DNA from: Urechis unicinctus
Taxonomy: Eukaryota; Annelida; Polychaeta; Xenopneusta; Urechidae
Length of the DNA stretch: 64,000 nucleotides
Direction: 5' to 3'
Assembly: GCA_034190875.2 (NCBI GenBank)
Contig: CM067353.1
Coordinates: 31,014,559-31,078,558, forward strand
The position numbers and the translations under genes are program-made. This document shows positions 11,354-24,391 of the stretch, piece after piece (within the stretch, counting starts at the first letter, position 1; each line of letters starts with the position of its first letter). A model generated the notes under the pieces. That model ran no database searches. It was not told the DNA's origin and worked only from the letters and a program-made list of their open reading frames with translations.

Positions 11354-13058
11354 CCATTTGAATGCTGTTTGAATGTTATTTTATAGGGTGTAAACAGTAT
11401 TGGTAAAATAAGGGGCCTGTGCCAATCGATGACGGCGTTTGGATCACCCTTCGTAATGGACTCGCATTCAAACCTTATTAGCTAGAGTGTCCAGGAACCA
11501 ATTTTGTTTCACCTATTTGCAACCCTTTGGAATATACTTGAACCATAGGGCACGTATTTAGTACGCCGTGTGGTTGTCATCCACAAATGTCTTCTTGCAA
11601 ACTCTTTCTTGGCAATACCGATGACCCGATTGTATGGATTTATCAAATTTTATCCTTGAAAGCGTTCATTTTGTACAACCATCTGTGTTTTTCCTGATGG
11701 TGCATATGAACGCTTTTGCCTGATATATCTACCTAATGAAGTATACGAGAGAGTGCGATACATGCAAGGGAAATGGTTGTTGTCATGTGATATGTATCCC
11801 CATTTTCACCTTCTTCACCGCTCTGGTGCCGAACTAGAAGCCCACTGTCTTGTTCAAATGTTATTTGCAGTAAAGCAGCACTCGTATAACTGAATCGCGG
11901 TATGACTTTTGTAGCTATCTTAAATGCCATAAAAAGAGTTGCGGCCCAAATTAAGCAATACATATCGAGCTTTGACAAACCACAATCCTTGTAAATTCAT
12001 TCGCCGGGTTGACGAATATCGCTAGGTAGAACTAATATGAGTAAATTATGTCATCAGCTGTATCAAATATTTAACGCAGTTTCGGAGTATGCTGTATTAA
12101 TCTTTATTGGCCCTAAAACAGCTTGCCGTCTATATCATTATTCAGCCAAATGCTATCTATAATATAAGCTATCGCATTGAATGCATGATTTATAAATTGT
12201 TGTTATGATGTTTATAATGTTGCATAAAATCGAATAAATGACCTGAGTATTACTTGACTTATAGCAGCGGCGTTGTAATGCAGAGGCGATGAATATGTCA
12301 CACTGAAAGGTGGAGCTTAATTGTACGCTGAATTGGGAAGTGTAATGTCCTAATACATGAATCAGATTGAGACGAAAGTATTGACAGCAAATGATACATT
12401 TGCATGGTAAATATGCAAATCAAACTAAGCATAATATGTTTCGGATAACGGAAGTCTTTCGTCCGTGAATAATTAACATAGGCGCATATTATTGGTAACT
12501 TATCATCGATTTATTCCTTTATATGATTCGGCTATTTCCTCCAGACAAAATATCGCCCTAAAAGCTCAGTAAGAAAACTGTCTAAATTACCTGTGCAAAT
12601 GTAGATTACTATGGATCAATAGATATGTAGGCCACTCCTTTTCTGGTGGCACTTTACGTGGGTATTTTCAGATTTTCACCGGGGTTAACGACGCACTCAT
12701 TCGGTTGTGCTGTGCGGTGTTGAAGAGGCTTCAATCTCGAGCATGTGGCGACTGCTTGGCTGTTTATAGTTTACACTCGCATAGAGCCATGGTGCATATA
12801 TCGTCACCATCATTCAATGACTCATAATTTAGTTTTCAGCGGGTTAGCTATGATTCAGTCGCATAGCACTGTAATAAATGTTATTAACTTTGTATATATA
12901 TATCATCAATTAATGAATCAGAATTTAAATTTCAGTGAGGTAGCTAAACATATGGTTAGCATTTAACTTCATACGGTCGCGTAGGTATGTAAATGTAATA
13001 GGTTTATGGTCCCATAATATCCATAAAATACATGATTGCAAGCCACACCAATTATATT
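11351..13058. other. Unassigned AT-rich sequence
   Basis: No gene recognised. A diverged tandem duplication of about 95 bases is visible at 12806-12960: CATCATTCAATGACTCATAA and CATCAATTAATGAATCAGAA begin the two halves, each followed by TTTCAG and GAGGTAGCTA-like sequence. The segment ends at the assembly gap. Confidence 0.45.
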
Positions 13059-13158
13059 NNNNNNNNNNNNNNNNNNNNNNNNNNNNNNNNNNNNNNNNNN
13101 NNNNNNNNNNNNNNNNNNNNNNNNNNNNNNNNNNNNNNNNNNNNNNNNNNNNNNNNNN
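13059..13158. other. Assembly gap, 100 N
   Basis: Exactly 100 N. Together with the second 100-N run it isolates a separate contig that has been scaffolded into place. The true distance and even the adjacency are unknown. Confidence 0.99.
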
Positions 13159-13559
13159 AATCTTTTATCGCCAAACTAGATGTCACATCTATCAACACGA
13201 AATGAGTCAAACATAGCATACCCGTTTGAAAGAACTAGTCCTTTATGTTCTGTTTTTTGTAATAAAACATGTTCTCGTGACTTCAAAAATTGCTTCATGG
13301 TACATTGGCCAATTAGTCTAGATTTTCAGCCAGTGTATGGAGAAGTCTTTGTTATGATTTTATACCAACCACCTTTTAACAATTCATTAGCATTAGTTTA
13401 AAGCATTATATATGATGAATGAATATCATGTTCAAACTTAGTATTAATTGACCTAATGAACACCCCTGAAGTTGTGAATATTACCATGCATTCACTTCAT
13501 ATCAGGAATAAAATATCTCTTATCTCTTCACACTTTTATTCAAGAATGAAAGATTTAAA

Positions 13560-13830
13560 AATTCGGGCGGTCCGTTAGAATCGTTGACAACTCGCAAAGA
13601 TCAAAGCGAGCGTCTGCGATTGATCCCAGTGCGATTGAAAGCGTCATGAATGCTCCGCGCATACGTCCATAGGGACAGATATCCAAGGAGACGCAAACAT
13701 CAAAGAATTAACGCGAGGGACTTAGACGTGACGTGAGGGAAAAAGACGTCCCGTTCCGACGTTACTCGTCAAAGATCACATGAAGGGTACAACTCTACGA
13801 TCGCACGATTTGGTTTTTTTTTTCATTATG
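13560..13830. promoter_or_regulatory. ACGTCA/TGACG-rich cluster of sub-repeat A
   Basis: A cluster of ACGTC, GACGT and CGTCA half-sites is repeated in all units, for example GGACGTCAC at about 24956-24963 in unit 4. These are the core of ATF/CREB and related bZIP sites. It may be an enhancer between successive homeobox genes. This is inferred from motif density only. Confidence 0.35.
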
Positions 13831-14274
13831 TCTAGATATAGGGAGTTGAGGCGACTATAAAGATCGGCGGGAAAACAAGTCGAATGACATTTTCAATGTT
13901 TTATTGACCTAGATGTCACCTCGGTGAGACCATAGAATGGCATCGATCGATTAGATTCGTAAACCTGTCTTCACTTTTGGAACCACGTTACTAGGGCAAA
14001 TTAATCATGACGTTACAACAGCTGGTAACATGGAAAGACCAAAAAAGATAGGATATATAGTTGACACAAATTTGTCAATTATGGCTCTGTTTTGTAATCA
14101 CTTGACAATTCAGGTAGCATTATTTTAAAGGCATATATAATGATCACGAATTATTGACTCTTGAATGTGACTAGTAAAACCCTAAAGTTGTCAATATAAC
14201 AATGCAGTAATGCATATCAAGAATAAAAGATATCTTCAAGCTTTTATAAAGTGTTAAAGGTTTAAAATACTATG

Positions 14275-14490
14275 TCCGTTCGTACGTTGACAACTCGGAA
14301 AGATCATAGCTGGGTGTCGCCGATTGATCGCAGTGGCCTTGAAGCGTCATGATGCTCCACGCATACGTCATAGGGACAGGGATCACAGGAGACGGAACAT
14401 CAAAGACGTGACGCGTAGGAACTACAGACGTGAGGTAGGCAACGACGTCACGTCCCATCGTTACTTGTCTAAAGATCACGTGAAAGAAAC
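14275..14490. promoter_or_regulatory. CRE-like and E-box cluster of sub-repeat B
   Basis: Each unit has ATACGTCATAGGG, GACGTGACGCG, a full or near-full CRE and CACGTG about 30 bases further on. Perfect TGACGTCA stands at 18191-18198 (unit 2), 25643-25650 (unit 4) and 29268-29275 (unit 5). CACGTG follows near 14477, 18226 and 25679. Conservation of these words in noisy sequence is notable, but no binding is shown. Confidence 0.4.
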
Positions 14491-14876
14491 TACATCTAAG
14501 ATCGACGCGGTTTCGGCTGTTTATTAATGTCTAGATATCAGAGGAGTTTAGTAATACCACAGATCGGTGCTTGTGATTTACAGAGCTTTCAACAAAGCAA
14601 ATCGTGCACTGCATACATATATAATTCCAATCAGAAGGATATTGTGTGTTATGATACGTTATTACTGAAATGGCTATATTGTACCATCACCTGGATCTGA
14701 AAATCCGAAGAACCTTTCCTGGAACAATGAATGCTTTGATGCTGTGAGATTAGCATCAAAGCAAAGTGGCCATCAATTGAGTTTGAAATAACAGAATTGG
14801 TCTGACTTATATTGCTGCTAAATGATATGTGATTTACAAAAGACACCGAAAACAAAACGGAATGACATTTCCATGT

Positions 14877-14882
14877 TTTATT
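14877..14882 (-). terminator. Polyadenylation signal of homeobox gene copy 1
   Basis: AATAAA on the minus strand, about 190 bases past the predicted stop. Equivalent signals are at 18649-18654 (unit 2) and 22400-22405 (unit 3), in the shared context ATCAATAAAACATGGAA. Confidence 0.6.
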
Positions 14883-15071
14883 GATAATAATCATACCATA
14901 ACAGATAATGCCCAAAAACATAAAAGCATCAACTCCAAAAAATGCTGATAAAATGTTGTAGATTCGCACCATATATTGTTAGCACCCAGGTTTGACAACA
15001 GTGGGGTACAGTATAACACGAGGTGAGTTTATTGACGATGCTTCTTGCTGGCAAGCTCATGAAATCCATGA

Positions 15072-16369
15072 TCAGAGCGTTGACGCTTGTTACTGACCCC
15101 TTGCGTGGCAAATTTTCCCGATGGTCCCTTTTTTGTTAAACCCAGGGTTTCTGTGATTAAACAAACCCCTTCTTTAACCTGCTCCACAGTTTTATTTGGC
15201 CAGCGGGGGGCGATACCTCACAGGTGTCCTAGGAGGGGGAGGGATGTCCCCTTTTTCGCTCGTCCAGTTCGTCATGATTTGTAAAAAGCTAGTGGAGAAG
15301 GAGTTTAGGTGGGGACTTGGAGTTTTCCCGAGACTGGGATGTAAAAAAATTGGGTGGGTTTTACAAGTGGACATTTAGGCGCCGTTCTATGGACATCAGC
15401 CTGTGGAGACATTCCTGGGGCACAGGCTTTTTTTCCTGATGTCCTTGATCATAGGGATTGGCAGGGACCCTCTGAGGCTTAGGTGCCCTCCTGTAGGGAA
15501 ATGCTTTCTTCTGCTTTCTAGTGCTAAGACTAGCAGCGTGTGCCCCCCAGGCTTCCAAGGACTTCCCACACGATTGAGGGAGCTCGTGATGAATTGGTGT
15601 GGTAGCTGTTATACCAGCATGCTGCCAAGGCGCCATGGCGAATCTCGCAGGGCTCGGTTGCGAGCGCTCTCCATGTCGCCAGCCGCATGCAGTAGAAGGT
15701 ATTGAGTTCTGTCACCTTTTGCTGTTGCTAGATTGCAGCACAGAAAGCGGATCTGAAGTAACTGGTGCGGCCAGTGAGCGAGGCTGATTTGTTCCATTTG
15801 TGGTTCTTGTTTCATCAAATCCCCCCGTGGGCCCCGGAGTGTGAAGGTCGCGAAATCACAGTTGAGTGCGGATTGGGAACTGGGACGAATGGACGAGGCA
15901 TACCACAGGTTGTAAGTGTAAATTTGTTTGTAGAAGGAGTGTATGCATAACTGCTGGGAAACATGAGATGCAGATTCCCGTTGTGTACCAAATTGTCATT
16001 CCGTGTGTTAAAGGGTGTCCAGGTTGTCAACCCCCCTGGCAGCGGTGGGAGTAAAAGCAGTCAAAGTGGGGTTTTGACGCCTCTCGTGGGGAACCTTTGG
16101 CTTATGGAACTGCTTTTGGGGAATGGTGGTGTCCTGGGACATTTCTGGGATGCTGCCTCATAGTCTTGTTGCTTGGGTGACAGCTAGGGCCCCAAGAACT
16201 TATTTTTCCAAACAACTTTGCTTCAGTGGGCAATCGATCAGTGGCGCAGTATCCCCCTTTTAAAAAGTGGGGGTTGGAGGAAGCCTCAAGCTCTGGGAAA
16301 TTTTTCAGGTCGCCAACTTAAGTTCCTCCCGCCGATATCAAACAAGCCACCACAGCTTCCCGTAGCCAT
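15072..16369 (-). pseudogene. TALE-class homeobox gene, array copy 1 (frame broken by indels)
   Basis: Minus-strand gene with the same layout as the other copies: candidate ATG 16369, an acidic N-terminal segment, a probable intron, then a long exon whose C-terminus is a homeodomain (about 15330-15110). Recognisable pieces are SLEAWGAHAASLSTRKQK (about 15560-15510) and TVEQV before helix 3. The copy is interrupted by many short insertions, for example extra C and T runs in the homeodomain at 15130-15240. These lie where the other units have intact codons, so some or all are likely sequencing errors. The stop TGA is at 15074-15072. Confidence 0.6.
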
Positions 16370-16499
16370 GACGAATATATGCCAAAATAGAGCCACCTTT
16401 GATTCGTTTGGGGAAGATAATGTCTAGAGATTTGTGATTCTAAAAAAAGTTTGAAATCTGTTAAGTTCAAGACTGGGAAAGATAATCCTTTACTCTAGC

Positions 16500-16566
16500 C
16501 CCGCTTATATGTACCGTCTAGTGCGGAAAACTGCTAAACCAAACAACGGGGCCTGTTCCTGATTGG
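16500..16566 (-). promoter_or_regulatory. Core promoter of homeobox gene copy 1
   Basis: On the minus strand, CCAAT (16566-16562) lies about 55 bases upstream of TATAAG (16509-16504), a classical spacing. The same pair can be traced in the other units, for example the inverted ATTGG at about 24058 in unit 3. Confidence 0.5.
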
Positions 16567-16919
16567 TTGAGGTAAAAGGTGTGAAGGAATTCAGTTCCCT
16601 TATTGGACTTATCCGTCATGTGCGTCTTCAGGGGCCTGTGCGTCGTTGACTAGCAAAGAAAACAAAACGGGGTTTGGGGGTAACGTCTCAAACCCTGTGA
16701 TCCAACTTTCACCTAACGTACAACCATACTAAAGTGACGTTTAAAAGAAAGGTGTTGAACTCAAAAAGCAAAAACTTCTTTGAAAGGAAAATCAAAGAGA
16801 AAAGAAAGGAAACCGATAAGCTCTTGTTGAATTTGGTAATGACCTTCAAGGGGATGAAAATATGGTAATTTAAATGTTCATTCCCAAAGTAAGAACTCCC
16901 CGCAAATCCTTTTCTCAGC

Positions 16920-19900
16920 AATCTTTTTATCCCCCAAACTAAGATGTCACCGCTATCAAAAACGAAATGAGTTTAAACATAGCATAAACAGTTGAAAGAA
17001 AAATGTCATTTATGGTTCTGTTTTGTAATAAAAAATGTTCATCTGAACTTAAAAAATTTCTTCATGGTACATTGGGCCCAAATTTGCCTAATTTCAGCCA
17101 GTGTAGGAGAAGTCTTTGTTATGATTTTATACCCCCTTTACAATTCCCTTAGCATTATTTTAAAGCATTTATAATGAATAATGAATGGGATGTTCAACTT
17201 TAAAATGAATTGGGCTAATGAAAACCCCATAAGTGTGAATTACCATGCATTCATGCCTATCAGGAATAAAATATTCTCCACAGCTTTTTTATCAAGAATG
17301 AAAGATTTAAAATTCGCGGTCCGTTAGTTTTCGTTTACAACTCGCAAAGATCAAAGCTGACCCTCCCCCATTGTCCCAGGCATTGAAGCGTCATGATGCG
17401 TCGCGCATACGTCATAGGACAAAATATCAAAGGAGAACGCAAACACAAGAAATAACGCTTTGGGACTTAACGTGACGTGAGGAAAAAGGGAAAAAGGGCG
17501 TCACAGTTCCGACGGGCTTCGTCAAAAAATCACATGAGGGTAAAAATTCTACGATCGACCCATTTCGGGGTTTTTTTATTAGTGTCTAGATATTAGAGGT
17601 TTAGCCCATATCAAAGATCGGCGGGAAAACAAGTCGAAATGACATTTCAAGTTTTATTGACACCTAGATGTCACCCTCGGTGAGACCAGAGAATGGCATC
17701 ATCGATAGATCTGTAAAACCCGTCTTCCATTTTGAACCCCAAAGTTACTAGGCAAAATTAATCATGACGTTACAGCTGGGTTTCATGAAATGACCAAAAA
17801 CATAGGCATATATAGTATGAACAAAATTGGGTTTAAATTTTGGGTCTGTTTTGTAATAACTTGCATTCGTAGCAAATTTTTTTAAGGCATTAAAATAAAG
17901 ATGAACGATGTCATTTACTTGAAATTTACTAGTAAAAACCCATAAAGTTGTCAATTACATGTCATTAATGCATATCAAGAATAAAAATTCTTTAGCTTTA
18001 TAAAGTAGTTAAAGGTTTAAAAATATGTCCGTTAGTAACGTTGACAAATCGGAAAGATCATAGCTGGGTTTCGCCGATTGATCGCATGCATTAAGCGTCA
18101 TATGCCCCCGCATACGCATAGGGACAGGATCACAGGAGACGCGAAAATCAAAGACGTGACGCGTAGGAAAATCAACGTGAGGAAGGGAACTGACGTCACA
18201 GGGCCCACGTTTACTTGTCTAAAGATCACGTGAAAGGAAACTAAATCTACAGATCGACGACGTTTCGGCTGTTTATTAAATTTCTAGATATCAGAGGATT
18301 TTTTAATACCACAGATCGGTTGCTTGTTGATTTTACAGAGCTTTTCAACAAAGCAATCGTGGCACTTGCATACATATATAATTCCAATGCGAAGAGATAT
18401 TGTGTGTTTATGATCGTTAATTACTGAAATGCTAATATTGTACCATCACCTGGATCCTGAATCGACGAACCTTTCTCTGGAAGCATGAAGGCTTTGAGTT
18501 TATGCTGTGAGTTAGCCAAATCAAGCAGTAATGTGGCCATCACTTGAGGTTTGAAATACAGAATTGGTCTGACTTATATTGCGTGCTAACATGATTATGT
18601 GATTTACAAAAGACAACCGAGAAACAAAACGGAATGACATTCCATGTTTTTATTGATAATACTCATACATAACAGATAATGCAAAAAGCATAAAAGCATC
18701 AAATCAAAACATGCTATAAAATTGTTAGAATTCGCACCATTAATTGTTAGCCACACGAGGGATTGACACAAACGATGGATACCAGGAATAACACGAGGTG
18801 AGTATATTGACGAGCTTCTTGCTGGCAAGATGCTGAAATCACCTGAATGCAGAGCGTTTGAAGCTGTTACTGACTCTGCGTTTGGCAATTTCCTGGATGG
18901 TCCTTGTGTACCACCCCCCCCCCCCCCACCTTAAGCGGTTTCTGTCTGATTAGCAAACACTTCGTTACCTGCTCCCCATTTATGTTGCCAGCGCGGGCGA
19001 TAACCTCACAGGTGTCATTGGAGGGGTAGGGATGCTCCTTGTTGCGCTCTACCGTTCGTCTGATTTGACAGCTAGTGAGAAGGAGTTCATGGGACTTGGA
19101 GGTTTCAGAGACTGGTGATGTATGATTGGGTGGCTTTGACCAGTGGACATCTGAGGCGCCGTTTCTATGGACTCAGCCTGGTGGAACTTCCTGAGACACA
19201 GTGGGCGTTTGTCCTGATGTCCTTGATGCCAAGGCATGCCGTACCATCTGAGGCTTGAGTGACGTCCTGTAAAGGGAAATGTTTCTGCTTTCTAGTGCTA
19301 AGTAGCAGCGTGTTTCCCCAAAGGGATTCCAAAGGGCTTCTCCACACGATTGAGCAGCTCGTATAATATGGTCGTGGTAGCTGTTTTTTACCAGCATGCC
19401 CGCCAAGGCGCCATGGCAGAAACTCGCAGGGCTCGGTAGGCGCCTCTCCATGTCGCCAGCCTGCATGCATAGAAGGTATTGAGTTCTGTTTACCTTCTTG
19501 CTGTTGCTAATTTTCAGCCTAGAAAGCGGATCTGAAGTAGCTGGCCACAGTGAGCGGAGGCTGATTTGTTTCCATTTTTGGTTCTTGTTTCCCAAACCCT
19601 GCCCAGGAGTGGGGAAGGGTAAAGCTGGAAGAGTCACAGTTGAGTGGGATTGCAATGGAGAAACGATGGACGAGGCATACACACAGGTTTTAGATGTAAA
19701 TTTTTTTGTAGAAAGGGGGTGTATGCATAACTGCTGAAGCTAGAAGCAGATTCAATTGGTGATCACAATTTGCATTCCGGGGGTGTTATAAATGGCTGTC
19801 CCCCGTTGTCAAACCCACTGCAGCGGGGGAGAAAAGCAGTCGAAAGTGGTAGACCCCCTCTTCGTGGTAAAAAAAACCCTTTGGGTTAATGGAACTGGCT

Positions 19901-20709
19901 TTTGGTAGAATGGTGGTGTCCTGGGACATTTGGGATGCTTGGCCTCATAGTCGTGTTTTCTTTGGGGGGCAGCTGAGCCTCAAAAGAACTTATTTTTTTC
20001 CCCAAACAAAATTTGCTTCGGGGGACCATCGATCGTGGACGCAGTAAAACCCTTTTAAAAAATGGGTTGGAGGAAGTCCTCAAACTCTGGGAATTTTTCA
20101 GGTCGCCACTTAGAGTTCCTCCCGACTCGTATCAAAAAAGCCACCAAAAGCTTTTAGTAGCCATGACGAAATGATGCACAAAATATGAGCACACTTTGGG
20201 TTCTTTGGCAGATAAAGTCTAGAGATTTTTTGATCTATCTAATGATTTGGGAAAACTGTTAATTCAGAGACTGAATGATAATCCTTCACTCTAGCTACTT
20301 ATTGTACCGTCTAGTGTCTTTAAAACTGCTGACCAGCAACGGGGCCTGTTCCGATTTGGGTTTGGGGAACAGGTGTGGGAAAAGGGAAAGCAGTTCCCTT
20401 ATTGGACTTTTTTCCGTCATGTGCGTATTCAGGCGCCTGTGCGTCGTTGACTAGCAAGAAGAACAAACGGTTTTTCGTAACGTCTCAAACCCTGTGATCC
20501 ACGTCACGCTAACGTACAACCAAAACTAAAGTGACGTTTTTAAAAAAAAGGTGTTGAACTCATAAAGCCAAGACTTCTTTGAAGGAAAAACAAAGAGATG
20601 AAAAGGAAAACCGATAAGCTCTTTTGGGAATTGGTAATGACCTTCCCGGTGATTAAAATATGGGGAATGAATGGTATCAACGTAAGAACTCAGCAAATCA
20701 GTTGCTCAC
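16920..20709 (-). repeat. Array unit 2
   Basis: Second unit, about 3.79 kb. Same order of parts as unit 1. It carries a 14-C run at 18914-18927, inside the homeodomain-coding region, that is absent from the other units and is probably an error. Confidence 0.85.
18850..20164 (-). pseudogene. TALE-class homeobox gene, array copy 2 (frame broken by indels)
   Basis: This copy shows the loop between homeodomain helices 1 and 2 without error: codons for HPYPSNDT at 19034-19011 on the minus strand, continuing as CEVIARAG. The PYP motif, with the W of helix 1 eight residues before its first proline, is the spacing of three-amino-acid-loop-extension (TALE) homeodomains such as MEIS. In SIX proteins that W is five residues away. 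Upstream, frames with SDPLSRL, SNSKKV, CMQAGDMER and SYHDHI correspond to the long second exon. The ATG at 20164 and the stop region near 18850 are set by comparison with the other units. Confidence 0.65.
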
Positions 20710-23700
20710 AATCTTTTAATCTCCCCCACTAGGGTGTCACAGCTATCAACACAAATGAGTCAAACCCTAGCATAAACAGTTGAAAGAACCCGTCATTTAT
20801 GGTTCTGTTTTGTAATAAAACATGTTCTCTGACTTAAAATTTCTTCATGGTACTTGGCCAAATTTGCCTGATTTCAGCAGTGTAGGGAGATTTTTTGTTT
20901 GATTTATACCACCTTTACAATTCATTAGCATATTTTTTAAAACTTATATAAAGATAAATGAATACATGTTCAACTTATTGAATTGACTAATGAAAAACCC
21001 CTGAAATTGTGAATATTACCATGCATTCATGCATATCGGATAAAATATCTCCCCAGCTTTTCTAAGAGTGAAAGATTAAAATTCGCGGTCCGTTAGTAAA
21101 CGTTGACAACTCGCAAAAATCAAAGCGGAGCGTCGGCCGTTGATCCCAAATGCATTGAAAACGTCATGAGCGTCGCGCATACGTCCAAGGGGCAGATCTC
21201 AAAGGAGACGCCAACATCAAAGAAATAAAGCGTAGGGACTTAGACGGACGTAGGGAAAAGGACGTCACATTTCCGACGTTAAATCGGCAAAGAAACACAT
21301 GAGGGTAACAAATTCTACGATCGACACGATTTCGGGTTTTTTCATTAGTTCTAGATATTAGGGAGTTTTAGCGATATCAAGATCGGCGGGAAAAAACAAG
21401 TCGAAATGAATTTCAATGTTTATTGACACCCAGATTCACCTCGGTGAGACCAGAGAATGGGATCATCGATAGATCTGTAAACCTGTCTTTCCCTTTTGAA
21501 CCACGTTACTAGGCAAAATTAATCATGACGTTCAAGCTGTTAACATGAATGACCAAAAACATAGCATATTTTAGTGAACCCAAAATTTTTAATTATGGCC
21601 CGTTTTGTTTAAAAACTTGACATTCACGTAGCATTAATTTAAGGCTTATATATGATGAACGAATGTCATTTAAATGAATGACTAGTAAAAACCCATAAAG
21701 TTTTTTCATTTTTACAATGATTAAAGCATTCAAAAATAAAATCTTCAGCTTTTTAAAATAGTTAAAGGTTTAAAAAACCCATGTCCTTAGTAACGTTTTA
21801 CAACCGGAAAGATCATAGTGGTGTCGCCGTTGGTCGCAGTGCATTGAGCGTCATGATGCGCCCACGCATACGTCATAGGGACAGGGATCACAGGAGACGC
21901 GAACATCAAAGACTTTACGCGTGGAAACTCAACGTGAGGTAAGGCAACTGACGTCCCCAAGTCCCATCTTACTTGTCTAAAGATCACGTGAAAGAAACTA
22001 AATCTAAGATCGACGCGGTTTTCGGCTGTTTATTAATGTCTAGATTAAACAGAGGAGTTTAAGTAATACCACGATCGGTGCTTGTGATTTAAAAGAGCTT
22101 TTAACAAAGCAAATCGTGCACTGCATACATATATAATTCCAATGCAGAAGGATATTGTGGTTTATGAAAACGTTTATTTACTGAATGCTAAATTTGTTAC
22201 CACACCTGGGTCTGAATCGAAGAACCTTTCTCTTTGGGAACAATGAATGCTTTGAGGCTGTGGTTAGCAATCAAAGCAAATGTGGCCCTCAAATTGGGGT
22301 TTGAAATAACAGAATTGGTCCCGACTTATTTGGCGTGCTAAAAAAAGATTTTGTGATTTACAAAAGAACCGAGAAAAAAACGGAATGACATTTCCATGTT
22401 TTATTGATAATAATCATACCTAACAGATAATCAAAAGCATAAAACATCAACTCAAACATCTGATAAAATGTTGGGAGATTCGCACCTATATTGTTAGCAC
22501 ACGAGGTATTGACAACATGGGGTACAGATATACCGAGGGATGTTATGACGAGCTTCTTGCTGGCAAGCTGCTGAAAAACACATGAATCAGAGCGTTTGAC
22601 GCTTGTTCTTCCCGCTCTGCGTTTGGCAATTTCCTGGATTGTCTTTGTGTTCCCCGACGGGTTTTTTGTGATTAGCAAACCACTTCTTTCCTGCTTCCCC
22701 CATTTTTTGTTGCCAGCGGGGGCGATAACCTCACAGGGGTCATAGGGGGGAGGGGTGCTCCCCTTTTTCCTCTTTCCAGTTCGTCATATTTTTACAGCTA
22801 GTGAGAAGGGGTTTCAGGGGGGGACTTGGAGGTTTCAGAGACTGGTGATGTATGAGTGGGTGTTTGACAAGTGGACACTGAGGCGGGGCCCCCTTCATGG
22901 ACAAACAGCCTGTGGAGACTTCCTGGGGGACACAGGCGTTTGTCCTGATGTCCTTGTGCCATAGGGATGCCAGTACCATCGAGGCTTGAGGTGACGTCCT
23001 GTAGGGAAATGTTTTCTGCTTTCTAGTTCTAAGACTAGCAGCGTGTGCCTCAGGCATTCCAAGGACTTTTCCACACGATTGAGCAGCTCGTGATGAATTG
23101 GTCGTGGTAGCTGTTTATACCAGCATGCTGCCAGCGCCATGGCGAATCTCGCAGGGGTCGGTAGCGAGCGCTCCCATGTCGCCAGCCTGCATCAGTAGAA
23201 GGTATTGAGTTCTGTCCCCCTTCTTTCTGTTCTAGATTGCAGCCTAAAAGCGGAATCTGAAGTAGACTGGTGGCGCACGTGAGCGGAGGCTGATTTGTTT
23301 TCCCTTTGGGGTTCTTTTTTCTCACCGTGCCCCGGAGGGGTGAGGGTACGCTGGAAGAGTCCCCAGTTGAGTGCGGATTGCAACTGGGAGACAATGCGAT
23401 CAAACTCCACAGGTTGTAAGTGTAATTTGTTTGTAGAAGGAGTGTATTCAAAAACTGCGAAGCTATGATAGCAGATTCAGATTGGTGATCACAAGTTGCA
23501 TTCCCCTGTTTTTATAATGGCTGCCCGGTTGTCAAACCCACTGGCAGCGTTTGGGAGTAAAAGCAGTCGAAAGTGTAAGTTAGACGCCTCTTCGTGGTAA
23601 CCTTGGCTTAATGGAACTGGCTTGGGAGAAAGGTGGTGTCCCGGGACATTTTTGGGATGCTTTGCCTCATAGTCGTGTTGCTTGGGGAAGCTGAGCCCCC

Positions 23701-24391
23701 AAGAGAATTAGTTTTTCCAAACAACTTTGCTCCGTGACAATCGATCAGTGGAACCAGATCCTTTACAAGTGTGGGTTGGGGAAGTCCTCAAGCTCTGGGA
23801 ATTCTTCAGGTCGCCAACTTAGAGTTCCTCCGACTCGAATCAAACAAGCCCCAACAGCTTCAGTAGCCATGACGCAATGATGCACAAGATATGAGCACAT
23901 TTGATTCGTTTGGCAAAGGGTAATGTCCCCAGAGATTTTGTGATTCTAATGATTTGAATCTGTTAATTCAGAGACTGATGATATCCTTTACCTCTAGCTA
24001 GCTTATTGTACCGTCTAGTGTCTTTAATACTGCTAGACCAGCACGGGGCCTGTTCCTATTGGTTTAGTAAAGGTGTGAAAAGGAAAGCAGTTCCCTTATT
24101 GGACTTATCCGTCATGTGCGGATCCGGCGCCTGTGCGTCGTTGACTAGTCAAAGAAGAACAACGGTTTGCGTAAAGCTCAAACCCCGTACCAACGTACAA
24201 AGCAACGTACAACCAACTAAGTACGTGTTAAAAAAAGGTGTTGGAACTCATAAAAGCAAGCTTCTTTGAAAGGAAATCAAGAGATGAAAGGAAAACCGAT
24301 ACCTTTGTTGAATTTGGTAATGACCTTCAGGTGATGAAATAGGTAAGGGAAAAGGTATAAACGTAAGAAACTCCCCAAATCAGTTGCTCAG
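20710..24391 (-). repeat. Array unit 3
   Basis: Third unit, about 3.68 kb, with the same parts in the same order. Confidence 0.85.
22587..23870 (-). pseudogene. TALE-class homeobox gene, array copy 3 (frame broken by indels)
   Basis: The minus-strand candidate start ATG 23870 reads MATEAVG before a one-base loss. The second exon includes EAHAASLRTRKQKTFPYRTS, SLKPPSP, LLTSC and NMTNWKEEKGEHPSPL (helix 1 and loop of the homeodomain with errors), showing that helix 1 is continuous with the upstream exon. The C-terminal part TIQEIAKRRAG lies at about 22650-22610. The stop TGA is at 22589-22587. Function is inferred as a DNA-binding transcription factor. Confidence 0.6.

Larger units (their letters stand above)
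13240..14890 (-). repeat. Two diverged sub-repeats (A and B) in the intergenic part of the unit
   Basis: Sub-repeat A (about 13240-13910) and B (about 14080-14890) align over their length. Both run from CTGTTTTGTAAT, through ACGTTGACAACTCG-type sequence and GGGACAG..ATC..AGGAGACG, to GAATGACAT..TTTTATTGA. The offset is roughly 840-980 bases. The same A/B pair is present in every unit, so the internal duplication predates the amplification of the array. Both end with AATAAA on the minus strand. Confidence 0.75.
13159..16919 (-). repeat. Array unit 1
   Basis: First unit of the array, beginning directly at the contig edge. From low to high coordinates it contains sub-repeat A, sub-repeat B, the polyadenylation signal (14877-14882), the homeobox gene and its promoter. 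Confidence 0.85.

Noticed and set aside
11023-11372. Open frames on both strands rich in I and Y
   Set aside because: They are direct translations of the TA microsatellite; the same happens at 60460-60966.
19011-19034. SIX-class homeodomain (which also has a PYP segment)
   Set aside because: The helix 1 tryptophan is eight residues before the PYP, three more than in SIX proteins, matching the TALE loop extension.
19173-19682. 169-codon minus-strand frame in unit 2
   Set aside because: A frame mixture created by short indels. It overlaps real exon sequence, but only pieces of it are in the consensus frame.
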